The notes below the pieces were generated by a model. The model ran no database searches, was not told the DNA's origin, and worked only from the letters and a program-made list of their open reading frames with translations. A stretch of 64,000 bases of DNA, from the NCBI RefSeq assembly GCF_025133575.1, contig NZ_CP104011.1:2604001-2668000 (forward strand), read 5' to 3'. The stretch is from Pseudomonas sp. GCEP-101 (GTDB lineage Bacteria; Pseudomonadota; Gammaproteobacteria; Pseudomonadales; Pseudomonadaceae). The position numbers were made by a program, and so were the translations under genes. Below are positions 58,068 to 64,000 of this stretch, one piece after another (the stretch's first letter is position 1; every line of letters starts with the position of its first letter).

Positions 58068-58844
58068 ATGACCGATCCTCGCAAGACCCCGGCGGGCCGC
58101 GTGCTCGCCCTGCTGGACCTGACGTCGCTGAACCCCGGCGATGATCTGCAAAGCACCGTGGACCTCTGCCGCCGGGCCTTGACGCCCTACGGCGAAGTGG
58201 CGGCGGTGTGCGTGTCGCCCAAGCTGGTGCATGTGGCCCGGCGCACACTCAATACCCTGGGCGGGCGCGATGTGCGGGTTGCCAGTGTGTGCAACTTCCC
58301 CGCCGGCGATGCGCCGCTGGCCGAGGTGGTGGAGGAGGTGCGCAAGACCCTCGCCGAGGGGGCCGACGAGATCGACCTGGTGTACCCCTGGCGCGCGCTC
58401 AAGGCCGGCCGTGCGACCGGCGCGGTGGACTTGATCCGCACCTGCAAGACGCTGTGCGGGCCGTATCACCGGCTCAAGGTGATCCTCGAAACCGGCGAGC
58501 TGGCCGACCCGGAACTGATCCGCACGGCCTGCCGCGAAGCCATCGCCGGCGGCGCCGACTTTCTCAAGACCAGCACCGGCAAGGCGACGCTGAACGCCAC
58601 GCCGGAGGCCGTGAAGGTCATGCTCGAATGCCTTGCGGAGGCGGGCGGCAAGGTCGGCCTGAAAGTCTCCGGTGGCCTGCGCACGCTGGCCGACGCGCAG
58701 GTCTATGTGACGCTGGTGGAAGAGCGCTTCGGCGCGGGCTGGATCCAGCCGGAACACCTGCGTTTCGGGGCGTCCGCACTGCTCGACGATCTGCTGCGCG
58801 AGCTCGGCGGGCAGGCGCGGCCGGTCTCCACGCGGGACTATTGA
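58068..58844 (+). CDS. deoC: Deoxyribose-phosphate aldolase
   Basis: 258 residues from the ATG at 58068 (GGAG nine bases upstream; a TTG six bases before is possible). TIM-barrel class I aldolase with the Schiff-base lysine in F-L-K-T-S-T-G-K-A and the second Lys in V-G-L-K-V-S-G-G-L. It cleaves deoxyribose-5-phosphate to acetaldehyde and glyceraldehyde-3-phosphate. Placement near amn groups two nucleoside-salvage functions. Confidence 0.95.
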   Translation: MTDPRKTPAGRVLALLDLTSLNPGDDLQSTVDLCRRALTPYGEVAAVCVSPKLVHVARRTLNTLGGRDVRVASVCNFPAGDAPLAEVVEEVRKTLAEGADEIDLVYPWRALKAGRATGAVDLIRTCKTLCGPYHRLKVILETGELADPELIRTACREAIAGGADFLKTSTGKATLNATPEAVKVMLECLAEAGGKVGLKVSGGLRTLADAQVYVTLVEERFGAGWIQPEHLRFGASALLDDLLRELGGQARPVSTRDY

Positions 58845-58960
58845 ACGGCCCGCGTTGACGCCGCTCCCCTCGGGCCTAGAATGCTCGCCTTTCGCGCCAC
58901 GGGGAACAGTGGCGCGTCCCTCCGGTCGGACCTTCGCCGACCTCTTCCGCTGGTGATCCG

Positions 58961-59524
58961 ATGCCATTTCGCGCCCCCTCGCACCTCACCAATCCGCTGC
59001 GTCGCTTCGCCCGTCGCCTGGTGGAAAACGCCACGCCGGAAGTCGCCGCGCCGCTCCCGCTGCCCGACAGCATCGCTGGCGAACCCTGGTTCTCCGTGGG
59101 CAAGGCGGTGGAGGGCCTGGGCGGGGAACGGGTGGATGGCTGGTGCCTGGAGGAGTGGCCGGGGCTGGCCTTGCGCGCGCGCTTCAGCGCCTGCTGGCGC
59201 GACGGCCAGGGCCGCCTGTGGAACGTGCTGCCGGGTGGCGAGGCGATTGCCTTCCTGCCCGACCCGGCGCGCCGCTATGAAGGCGTGCCGCTGGCCGAGC
59301 AACTGCACGCCCTGGCGCGGGACGAGCTGCTGGAGGACTACCTGTGGCTCAGTCGCGAGCTGGGCAAGCCACACCTGGACGACGAGCGTCGGGAAGTCCG
59401 CGAGTCCATGCGCCAGCGCCTGGAAAGCTGGCTGGAGCTGGGCGGCCGGGGCGACAAGCCGTGCCCGTGCCACAGCGGCAAGCGCTATCGCAACTGCTGC
59501 AGCAAGCGGGTGCGGGAGAACTGA
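58961..59524 (+). CDS. SEC-C motif protein
   Basis: 187 residues. The last 20 residues carry the zinc-binding SEC-C motif C-P-C-H-S-G-K-R-Y-R-N-C-C, like the tail of SecA. The first 140 residues are an unassigned alpha/beta region with a W-rich middle (D-G-W-C-L-E-E-W). It could bind ribosomes or a SecB-like partner; this is inference from the motif. Confidence 0.85.
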   Translation: MPFRAPSHLTNPLRRFARRLVENATPEVAAPLPLPDSIAGEPWFSVGKAVEGLGGERVDGWCLEEWPGLALRARFSACWRDGQGRLWNVLPGGEAIAFLPDPARRYEGVPLAEQLHALARDELLEDYLWLSRELGKPHLDDERREVRESMRQRLESWLELGGRGDKPCPCHSGKRYRNCCSKRVREN

Positions 59525-59605
59525 CGCCGGTCGTGGTAGGCGCGAGCTGGCTCTCGATCTGTTGAGGCGCCGTCCGCTCCTGCATGAACTCCTGCGCGAG
59601 GGCCT

Positions 59606-59708
59606 CCCCTCTCCCTAACCCTCTCCCTGAAGGGAGAGGGGACTGTTTGGTGCAAGTTGGAGCCGAAGTGTCAGCCGGCACGGACAACTGCCTCTCCCTT
59701 CGGAGCGG
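59606..59708. repeat. CCCTCTCC-type palindromic repeat, copy 3
   Basis: CCCTCTCCCTGAAGGGAGAG on the left and the core GTCAGCCGGCACGGACAACT, with a right arm CCTCTCCCTTCGGAG that is degraded. Same orientation as copy 2. Confidence 0.8.
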
Positions 59709-59756
59709 GCGCGCAGTCAGGCCGGGGACGGGGCAGGCAGCGGCGCGATATTTCAG

Positions 59757-59838
59757 GCAGGAGCGCACTTTGTCCGCGATGTGCCACAGGCCGGCTCAGC
59801 GCTGCCGGCAATCTATCGCGGACGGAGTCCGCTCCTAC
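59757..59838. repeat. REP pair, class 2
   Basis: Left unit starts GCAGGAGCGCACTTTGTCCG; right unit ends GGAGTCCGCTCCTAC, 82 bases overall. It belongs with the pairs at 39080 and 51763. Confidence 0.8.
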
Positions 59839-59866
59839 GCCAGCCGGCAAGCGCTGGTGTTTCCTT

Positions 59867-59912
59867 GTAGGAGCGGGCCACGCCCGCGATCGCGCGCTTG
59901 GCGCGCTCCTAC
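59867..59912. repeat. Short palindromic repeat, class 3 (46 nt), overlapping a stop codon
   Basis: GTAGGAGCGGGCCACGCCCG, CGATCGCGCGC and TTGGCGCGCTCCTAC. Its last four bases, read on the minus strand as GTAG, contain the stop codon of the MBL hydrolase. Confidence 0.88.
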
Positions 59913-60955
59913 AGTGACGCATCCGGCATCGGGGGAACGAGCCACTGCTCACCCGGCTTCGGCGCGCGGAAGCGCTCCGGCGCCACGCCGCGTTGCTGCA
60001 GGGCCGCCGCCAGGTCGCTGACCGGCGTGAACTGGCCTTCGTCGCTAAGGCGGAAGGTGCCGAAGTGAATGGCCATGCTGCACTGCGAGTCGAGGTGCTG
60101 GTGCGCCTGCACCGCGTCGTCCGGGTTCATGTGGTGGTGGCGCATGAACCAGCGCGGCTCGTAGGCGCCGATGGGCAGGGCGGCGAAGCGCATGGGGCCG
60201 AAGCGCTCGTGCATCAGCCGGAATTCCTCGCCCAGCCCGGTATCGCCGGGGAACAGCAGCGGGCCGTCCGGCGACTCCAGTACGAAGCCCATCCATAGCG
60301 TGCGGTTGGTGTCGCGCCGCGAACGCGCCGACCAGTGCTGCGCCGGCACGCCGGTGAGCAGCAGGCCCTCGGGCATCGGCAGGCTCTGCCACCAGTCCAG
60401 CTCCGCCACGTCATGGAAGCCGCACGCGCGGATCAGCTCGCCGTTGCCCAGGCCGGTCACGACCCTGGCCGCCGGAAAACGCCGGGCCAGCTCGCGCAGG
60501 CTGTGGATATCCAGGTGGTCGTAGTGGTTGTGGCTGACCAGGATCAGGTTGATCGGCGGCAGCTCGTCCAGCGCAAGGCCCGGCGGATGCACGCGCTTGG
60601 GCCCGGCGAAGCTGAACGGGCTGGTGCGCTCGCACCACAACGGGTCGGTGAGGATGTTCAGGCCGCGGTGCTGGATCAGCAGGGTGGCGTGGTTGATGTA
60701 GGTGACGCGCAGTTCGTCGCCTTCGACGTGCGCCGGGGTTTCCGGGCGGGTCTGCGGGCCGGGCTGGACGACCCACGCCGCCTGGCGGCCGCGCTCGCGC
60801 TGCCACTTGAGGAAGGCGCGCAAGCCGTGGTGCGGCTGGCGGTCGAGGTTGTGGAAGCGCTGCCCGTCGAAGTGCGCGCTGCGCGGGCCGCGATAGCGCG
60901 CGCCGAGACGGCCGCTGAGGTTCTGCAAGGTGATCAGCCAGGTGGGGTGGCTCAT
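59909..60955 (-). CDS. MBL-fold metallo-hydrolase, NAPE-PLD / UlaG-like
   Basis: 348 residues from the ATG at 60955; the open frame above it is not coding. The metal site H-N-H-Y-D-H is intact, with Y-I-N-H-A-T-L-L-I and L-F-P-G-D-T-G-L. The N-terminal 90 residues (F-H-N-L, W-V-V-Q-P-G-P) place it with the N-acyl-phosphatidylethanolamine phospholipase D-like group. A lipid phosphodiester substrate is therefore possible, unproven. The TAG stop lies within a repeat. Confidence 0.87.
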   Translation of the reverse strand: MSHPTWLITLQNLSGRLGARYRGPRSAHFDGQRFHNLDRQPHHGLRAFLKWQRERGRQAAWVVQPGPQTRPETPAHVEGDELRVTYINHATLLIQHRGLNILTDPLWCERTSPFSFAGPKRVHPPGLALDELPPINLILVSHNHYDHLDIHSLRELARRFPAARVVTGLGNGELIRACGFHDVAELDWWQSLPMPEGLLLTGVPAQHWSARSRRDTNRTLWMGFVLESPDGPLLFPGDTGLGEEFRLMHERFGPMRFAALPIGAYEPRWFMRHHHMNPDDAVQAHQHLDSQCSMAIHFGTFRLSDEGQFTPVSDLAAALQQRGVAPERFRAPKPGEQWLVPPMPDASL

Positions 60956-61051
60956 GGGCGTGCTCGTGCCTGCTATTGCAGTGGGGACTCGGCACAACCT
61001 AGCATGCCGGGAATTTGCCGTACGCCTACCTCGGTTACTAGTCTTTTCGCC

Positions 61052-61678
61052 ATGCCCCGTCCTCCGCGCCCTGCCAATCGCCGTCCCGCCGCCCGTCCCG
61101 CGCCTCGCCGCGTGGCCAAGGCGCCGCCGGCGCAGCCCAAGCTGATCCTGCTGAACAAGCCGTTCGACGTGCTGACGCAATTCAACGACAGCGAAGGCCG
61201 CGCGACACTGAAGGATTTCGTCGATGTACCGGGCGTCTACCCGGCCGGGCGCCTGGACCGCGACAGCGAAGGCCTGTTGCTGCTGACCAATGACGGCCGC
61301 CTGCAGGCGCGCATCGCCGACCCCAGGCACAAGCTGCCGAAGACGTATTGGGTGCAGGTGGAGGGCGAGCCGAGCGACGAGCAGCTCGACCAGTTGCGCC
61401 AGGGCGTGCAGCTCAACGATGGCCCGACCCTGCCGGCCGAGGCGCGGCGCCTGGAGGAGCCGCAGCTGTGGGAGCGCGACCCGCCGGTGCGTTTCCGCAA
61501 GTCGGTGCCCACCGCCTGGCTGGAACTGGTGATCCGCGAGGGACGCAACCGCCAGGTGCGGCGGATGACGGCGGCGGTCGGCCTGCCCACCCTGCGCCTG
61601 GTGCGCGTACGCATCGGGCCGTGGCAGCTGGATGGGCTGCAGCCGGGGCAGTGGCGGGAAGTCAGCCCCGAGCTGTGA
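61052..61678 (+). CDS. rluE: 23S rRNA pseudouridine-2457 synthase
   Basis: 208 residues from the ATG at 61052; the long frame upstream is antisense to the MBL gene. A Pro/Arg-rich lead precedes the RsuA-type core: [11 protein letters not shown], the catalytic Asp in [17 protein letters not shown], and [11 protein letters not shown]. There is no S4 domain, as in RluE. Confidence 0.93.
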   Translation: MPRPPRPANRRPAARPAPRRVAKAPPAQPKLILLNKPFDVLTQFNDSEGRATLKDFVDVPGVYPAGRLDRDSEGLLLLTNDGRLQARIADPRHKLPKTYWVQVEGEPSDEQLDQLRQGVQLNDGPTLPAEARRLEEPQLWERDPPVRFRKSVPTAWLELVIREGRNRQVRRMTAAVGLPTLRLVRVRIGPWQLDGLQPGQWREVSPEL

Positions 61679-61698
61679 GGCTCAGGGCGAGGCGCGCG

Positions 61699-61902
61699 TC
61701 AGAAGCCGCCTTCGAGGCCGGCGACGACCACGGACTTGATCAGGAAGCCAAGCACGCCCAGGCCCAGGGCGAAGAACAGCACCATGGTGCCCATGCGGCC
61801 GGCCTTGGACTTCTTGGCGAGGTCCCAGACGATGAAGGCCATGAACAGGATCAGGCCGGTCACCAGGCCATACATCATCCAGTCTTCGAAACTTTCGTTC
61901 AT
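61699..61902 (-). CDS. DUF2788 small membrane protein
   Basis: 67 residues with two membrane helices (about 11-28 and 40-60) joined by a basic loop K-K-S-K-A-G-R. The start N-E-S-F-E-D-W-M-M-Y is typical of DUF2788. The function is unknown. It is convergent with rluE and has a well-formed promoter at 61972. Confidence 0.9.
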   Translation of the reverse strand: MNESFEDWMMYGLVTGLILFMAFIVWDLAKKSKAGRMGTMVLFFALGLGVLGFLIKSVVVAGLEGGF

Positions 61903-61971
61903 TGCAGCTCCTGCCCGGTGCGGAAGGTGTCCGAGGGACGCCGGGGCGCGGTGGTGGTGAAGAAGGCGCGC

Positions 61972-62000
61972 ATTATACGCATGCGGCGCTGTGGTGTTCA
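61972..62000 (-). promoter_or_regulatory. Sigma-70-type promoter of the DUF2788 gene
   Basis: On the minus strand TGAACA (61995-62000), a 17-base spacer and TATAAT (61972-61977) lie 70 bases before the ATG. The same TATAATGCGCG occurs before miaB. Confidence 0.7.
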
Positions 62001-62206
62001 GAACCGTTCATAAAATGATCAGTTCCTGCTGTGGGACGGGTGGATCACCCTGGAAATTCCCGCGGGCGCGGGGTTGGCGAGGAAATCTGCGGTGTCGGCT
62101 TCGTTGGGCGGGAGGCTGGGTGCGGTGATGTGTCGCAGGAGGGCGTCGGCTTTGCCGACGGACCGTGGGCCTGGCCTGTTCCTGCGAGGCCGTTCAGAGT
62201 GAAGCG

Positions 62207-62278
62207 GTTCGCGAGCAAGCTCGCTCCTACGAAGCTCCGGAGTTTGACTGGATTGTAGGAGCGAGCTTGCTCGCGAAC
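62207..62278. repeat. REP pair, 72 nt (class 1, GTTC-first)
   Basis: Units at 62207-62230 and 62255-62278, spacer 24 bases. It is the first of four repeats in the 797-base gap before the Lrp gene. Confidence 0.95.
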
Positions 62279-62283
62279 AGTCC

Positions 62284-62359
62284 GTAGGGCGCATAACGCG
62301 CCAGCGTTATCCGCCGTCGAGGTATCGGCGGATAACCCGTTCCGGGTTATGCGCCCTAC
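62284..62359. repeat. GTAGGGCGCATAAC palindromic element, copy 2 (MITE-like)
   Basis: Terminal inverted repeats GTAGGGCGCATAAC (62284-62297) and GTTATGCGCCCTAC (62346-62359) are a perfect 14-base match. Inside are GTTATCCGCC and GGCGGATAAC, another perfect pair. It shares about 60 bases with 57971-58032. Confidence 0.88.
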
Positions 62360-62518
62360 TTACAGCCACCGGCTCGGGCTCTGGATCTTGAGGTCTTCCA
62401 GCGAGATATCCGCACGCTCCGGAATCCCCTTTCAGGAGGCCGAAGGTGATCGGAGTTTCAGGGGTTGAGCGACATGGATGTCGCGGCGGGCCCCTGGAAC
62501 TCCGAAGAACCGAGGGTA

Positions 62519-62590
62519 CTTTTCGCGAAGCGAAAAGCCGGATGGCAGGGGCGAGACCTTTGCCTCCTTTGGGGCGTTTGCCAAAGGAGG
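62519..62590. repeat. Double-hairpin sequence of unknown type
   Basis: Two perfect stems: CTTTTCGC-GAA-GCGAAAAG (62519-62537) and CCTCCTTTGG with CCAAAGGAGG (62563-62590). The surrounding 62370-62650 has a frame encoding only an Arg/Gly/Pro-rich string with no homology I recognise. It looks like a dispersed intergenic repeat rather than a gene. Confidence 0.5.
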
Positions 62591-62659
62591 TCGCCCGAGG
62601 GGGCGAAGCACGGAGTCCGCGAGGACGCCGAAGCGGCGCATAACACCCAGGCCAAAAGC

Positions 62660-62683
62660 ATCGCGGAGAAGCTCCGCTCCTAC
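62660..62683 (-). repeat. Single REP unit, class 2-like
   Basis: ATCGCGGAGAAGCTCCGCTC followed by CTAC, 24 bases. It is followed by A7, which on the minus strand gives the Lrp transcript a T7 tract just after its stop. Confidence 0.75.
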
Positions 62684-62699
62684 AAAAAAACCTCCCGGC

Positions 62700-63179
62700 T
62701 CAGACCCGCAGGTGATCCAGCGGCAGCTCGGTGCTCGCCAGCACGTTGCGCAGTACGAAGCTCGACCGCACGCTGGTGACGCCCTCGATGCGGGTCACGG
62801 TACCCAGCAGGAACTGCTGGTAATGGTCCATGTCCGGCACCATCACCTTGAGCTGGTAGTCCGCGTCCATGCCGGTCACCAGGCTGCACTCCAGCACCTC
62901 GGGGCATTTGCCGATGATCTGCTGGAAGTGCTCGAACCGCTCCGGCGTGTGGCGGTCCATGCCGATCAGCACGAAGGCGGTGAGGCTCAGGCCGAGCTTG
63001 CGGCTGTCCAGCAGGGCGACCTGGCGGACGATGTAGCCGTCGTCCTCGAGCTGCTTGACCCGCCGCGAGCAGGGCGAAGGCGACAGGCCGATGCGTTCGG
63101 CCAACTCCTGATTGGAGATGCGCGCATCGCGCTGCAGTTCGGCGAGAATTCGCAGATCGTAACGGTCCAGCTTGTCCAT
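62700..63179 (-). CDS. Lrp/AsnC-family transcriptional regulator
   Basis: 159 residues. An N-terminal HTH (L-D-R-Y-D-L-R-I-L, then I-S-N-Q-E-L-A-E-R-I-G-L-S-P-S-P-C) is followed by the RAM/ACT-like domain with V-T-G-M-D-A-D-Y. It may answer to an amino acid. The target genes are not obvious; the inverted repeat at 63233 in its own upstream region is a candidate site. Confidence 0.94.
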   Translation of the reverse strand: MDKLDRYDLRILAELQRDARISNQELAERIGLSPSPCSRRVKQLEDDGYIVRQVALLDSRKLGLSLTAFVLIGMDRHTPERFEHFQQIIGKCPEVLECSLVTGMDADYQLKVMVPDMDHYQQFLLGTVTRIEGVTSVRSSFVLRNVLASTELPLDHLRV

Positions 63180-63232
63180 GAAAGCCTCGTCTTTCGAATG
63201 AATTGCGCTTATGGCGTAATTTTTGGTGATTT

Positions 63233-63271
63233 ATTGCTCAGGTGGTGCCTGTGTGAGCAATCTTAGCAATC
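63233..63271. promoter_or_regulatory. Candidate Lrp-type operator
   Basis: ATTGCTCA (63233-63240) and TGAGCAAT (63254-63261) form a perfect inverted repeat with centres 21 bases apart, two helical turns. AGCAATC then repeats directly at 63256 and 63265. It lies 54 bases before the Lrp ATG. Confidence 0.55.
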
Positions 63272-63303
63272 ATTTCCCCGCTCTGTCGCCGTACTATTTC
63301 TTC

Positions 63304-63494
63304 CAGATTCACAGCCCGGACATAACGTCCCCCTGCGATCCGCCCAATCAGGCGCTTCGCGGCCCGCCGACCCTACAGGATCGCGCCGGCCACCGGGCTA
63401 CGCACTGCCCAGAAGGCGGAGCGAGGTGAGCCGGCGCCAACAGCGACGAGCAGGACGAGATTCCGGAAGGGAGGCTGACGAGCCTCCCTTTTTT
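63304..63494 (+). ncRNA. Possible small RNA with Rho-independent terminator
   Basis: A strong terminator (63467-63494) lies on the plus strand with no plus-strand gene before it; the nearest upstream gene is divergent. A weak -10 (TACTAT at 63292-63297) would start a transcript near 63304 of about 190 bases. Several GGA motifs occur in it. The 5' end is a guess and I recognise no known RNA. Confidence 0.4.
63467..63494 (+). terminator. Rho-independent terminator with no upstream gene
   Basis: AAGGGAGGCT (63467-63476) and AGCCTCCCTT (63481-63490) pair fully around GACG, followed by T4 to make a T6 run. It is followed 127 bases later by the start of a new gene. Confidence 0.92.
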
Positions 63495-63620
63495 CTTGCC
63501 TGTGATTTACCCCGCCATCTTTACCCTGACTTTACCCAGCGCCCCGCAATGCCGGCTTTGCAGCGTGGTCTATGGCAATGTCGCATCACTGTTTTCGGCC
63601 GTCGCCGAAGTGAGGATTCC

Positions 63621-64000
63621 ATGAAGTCGGGTTTCGCGCGGTGCGCCTCGTTCGTTGTGCTTTCACTGGCCGTCGCGGTCCAGGCGCTGGCGGCCGATGG
63701 CCCCGATCCGCAAGGCCGCCCGCCGGCGAACGGTGGTGGCGGTCAGCCCCAGGGGCGCCCGCAGGGTAACAACGGCGGCCAGGAGCACGGACGCCCGCAG
63801 GGCAATGCTGGCGGCCAGTGGCAGGGGCATCCGCAAGGTAACAACGGCGGGCAGTGGCAGGGCCGTCCGCAAGGCAGCAATGGCGGGCAATGGCAGGGGC
63901 GTCCGCAGGGTAACAACGGCGGCCAGGAACATGATCGTCCGCAGGGCAATGCCAACGGACAATGGCAGGGCCATCCACAGGGCAACGCCAATGGGCAATG
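63621..64000 (+). CDS. Secreted tandem-repeat protein (right end cut)
   Basis: The ATG at 63621 follows TGAGGA. A signal peptide ends near A-L-A-A-D at about residue 25. From residue 45 the protein is a tandem array of a 12-residue unit, G-R-P-Q-G-N-N-G-G-Q-W-Q and variants, seven units before the window ends. Such Gly/Gln/Asn-rich regions are disordered. Pseudomonas RcnB-family proteins often have comparable N-terminal regions, so the missing C-terminus could be an RcnB domain; this is a guess. Confidence 0.8.
   Translation, partial: MKSGFARCASFVVLSLAVAVQALAADGPDPQGRPPANGGGGQPQGRPQGNNGGQEHGRPQGNAGGQWQGHPQGNNGGQWQGRPQGSNGGQWQGRPQGNNGGQEHDRPQGNANGQWQGHPQGNANGQ
63753..64000 (+). repeat. 36-bp coding tandem repeat array
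   Basis: Units start at 63753, 63789, 63825, 63861, 63897, 63933 and 63969 (incomplete). Unit 5 repeats the protein sequence of unit 1 exactly, and units 6 and 7 resemble 2 and 3, indicating a four-unit (144 bp) higher-order period. Confidence 0.92.

Noticed and set aside
62478..63266. 262-codon open frame on the plus strand
   Set aside because: Crosses repeats and continues antisense through the Lrp gene; its protein is Arg/Gly/Pro-rich with no homology I recognise.
63304..63494. RsmY/RsmZ-type RNA identity for the possible small RNA
   Set aside because: GGA motifs occur, but not in a clear series of hairpin loops, and the location differs from the known genes.

Overview
The window is high-GC bacterial chromosome and almost certainly Pseudomonas. 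Gene content and order follow what I remember of two P. aeruginosa PAO1 blocks: nrdR-ribD-ribE-ribB-ribH-nusB-thiL-pgpA-...-ribA, and proA-nadD-rsfS-rlmH-mrdA-rodA-mltB-rlpA-dacC-ybeD-lipB-lipA through holA-lptE-leuS, lnt-corC-ybeY-phoH-miaB, hemL-thiE-thiD, ladS and aidB to amn. The species cannot be fixed from the sequence alone. There are no rRNA or tRNA genes, prophage, insertion sequences or CRISPR arrays.

Layout. 1-10.2 kb: a truncated lipoprotein gene, then nrdR and the riboflavin cluster (ribD, FMN riboswitch, ribE, ribB, ribH, later ribA) interleaved with nusB, thiL, pgpA, a periplasmic solute-binding protein, a retropepsin-like protease, a small membrane protein and a cobalamin-type binding protein. 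10.4-15.7 kb: a block bounded by two equal-length REP pairs, with an alcohol dehydrogenase and monooxygenase opposite a LysR regulator, a DedA-PAP2 fusion, mpg and a methyltransferase. 16-17.2 kb: an alpha/beta hydrolase with a PilZ-like tail. 17.5-28.8 kb: proA/nadD, ribosome factors, the elongation and cell-wall set (mrdA, rodA, mltB, rlpA, dacC) and lipoate synthesis. 28.9-31.5 kb: a second lytic transglycosylase, a small periplasmic protein, arfA and a YciI-like protein. 31.9-44.8 kb: an MFS carrier, then holA-lptE-leuS and lnt-corC-ybeY-phoH-miaB on the minus strand. 45-51.5 kb: DUF1820, a Sel1 protein, hemL-thiE-thiD and the sensor ladS. 51.9-64 kb: ilvE, tetR-aidB, a toxin-antitoxin pair, amn, deoC, a SEC-C protein, an MBL hydrolase, rluE, a DUF2788 protein, an Lrp-type regulator, and a secreted tandem-repeat protein cut by the right edge.

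Genes work together in clear groups: riboflavin supply under FMN feedback; thiamine synthesis in two places (thiL, thiE-thiD); the rod-shape and peptidoglycan operon; lipoprotein maturation (lnt) with LPS assembly (lptE); and translation quality control (rsfS, rlmH, ybeY, miaB, rluE, arfA). The less ordinary material is small: a leader ORF between the FMN riboswitch and ribE, an unlisted 50-codon arfA with an internal hairpin, a possible small RNA beside the Lrp gene, a 36-bp tandem-repeat gene, an A9 tract in rlpA, and several families of intergenic palindromic repeats that fill most gaps.
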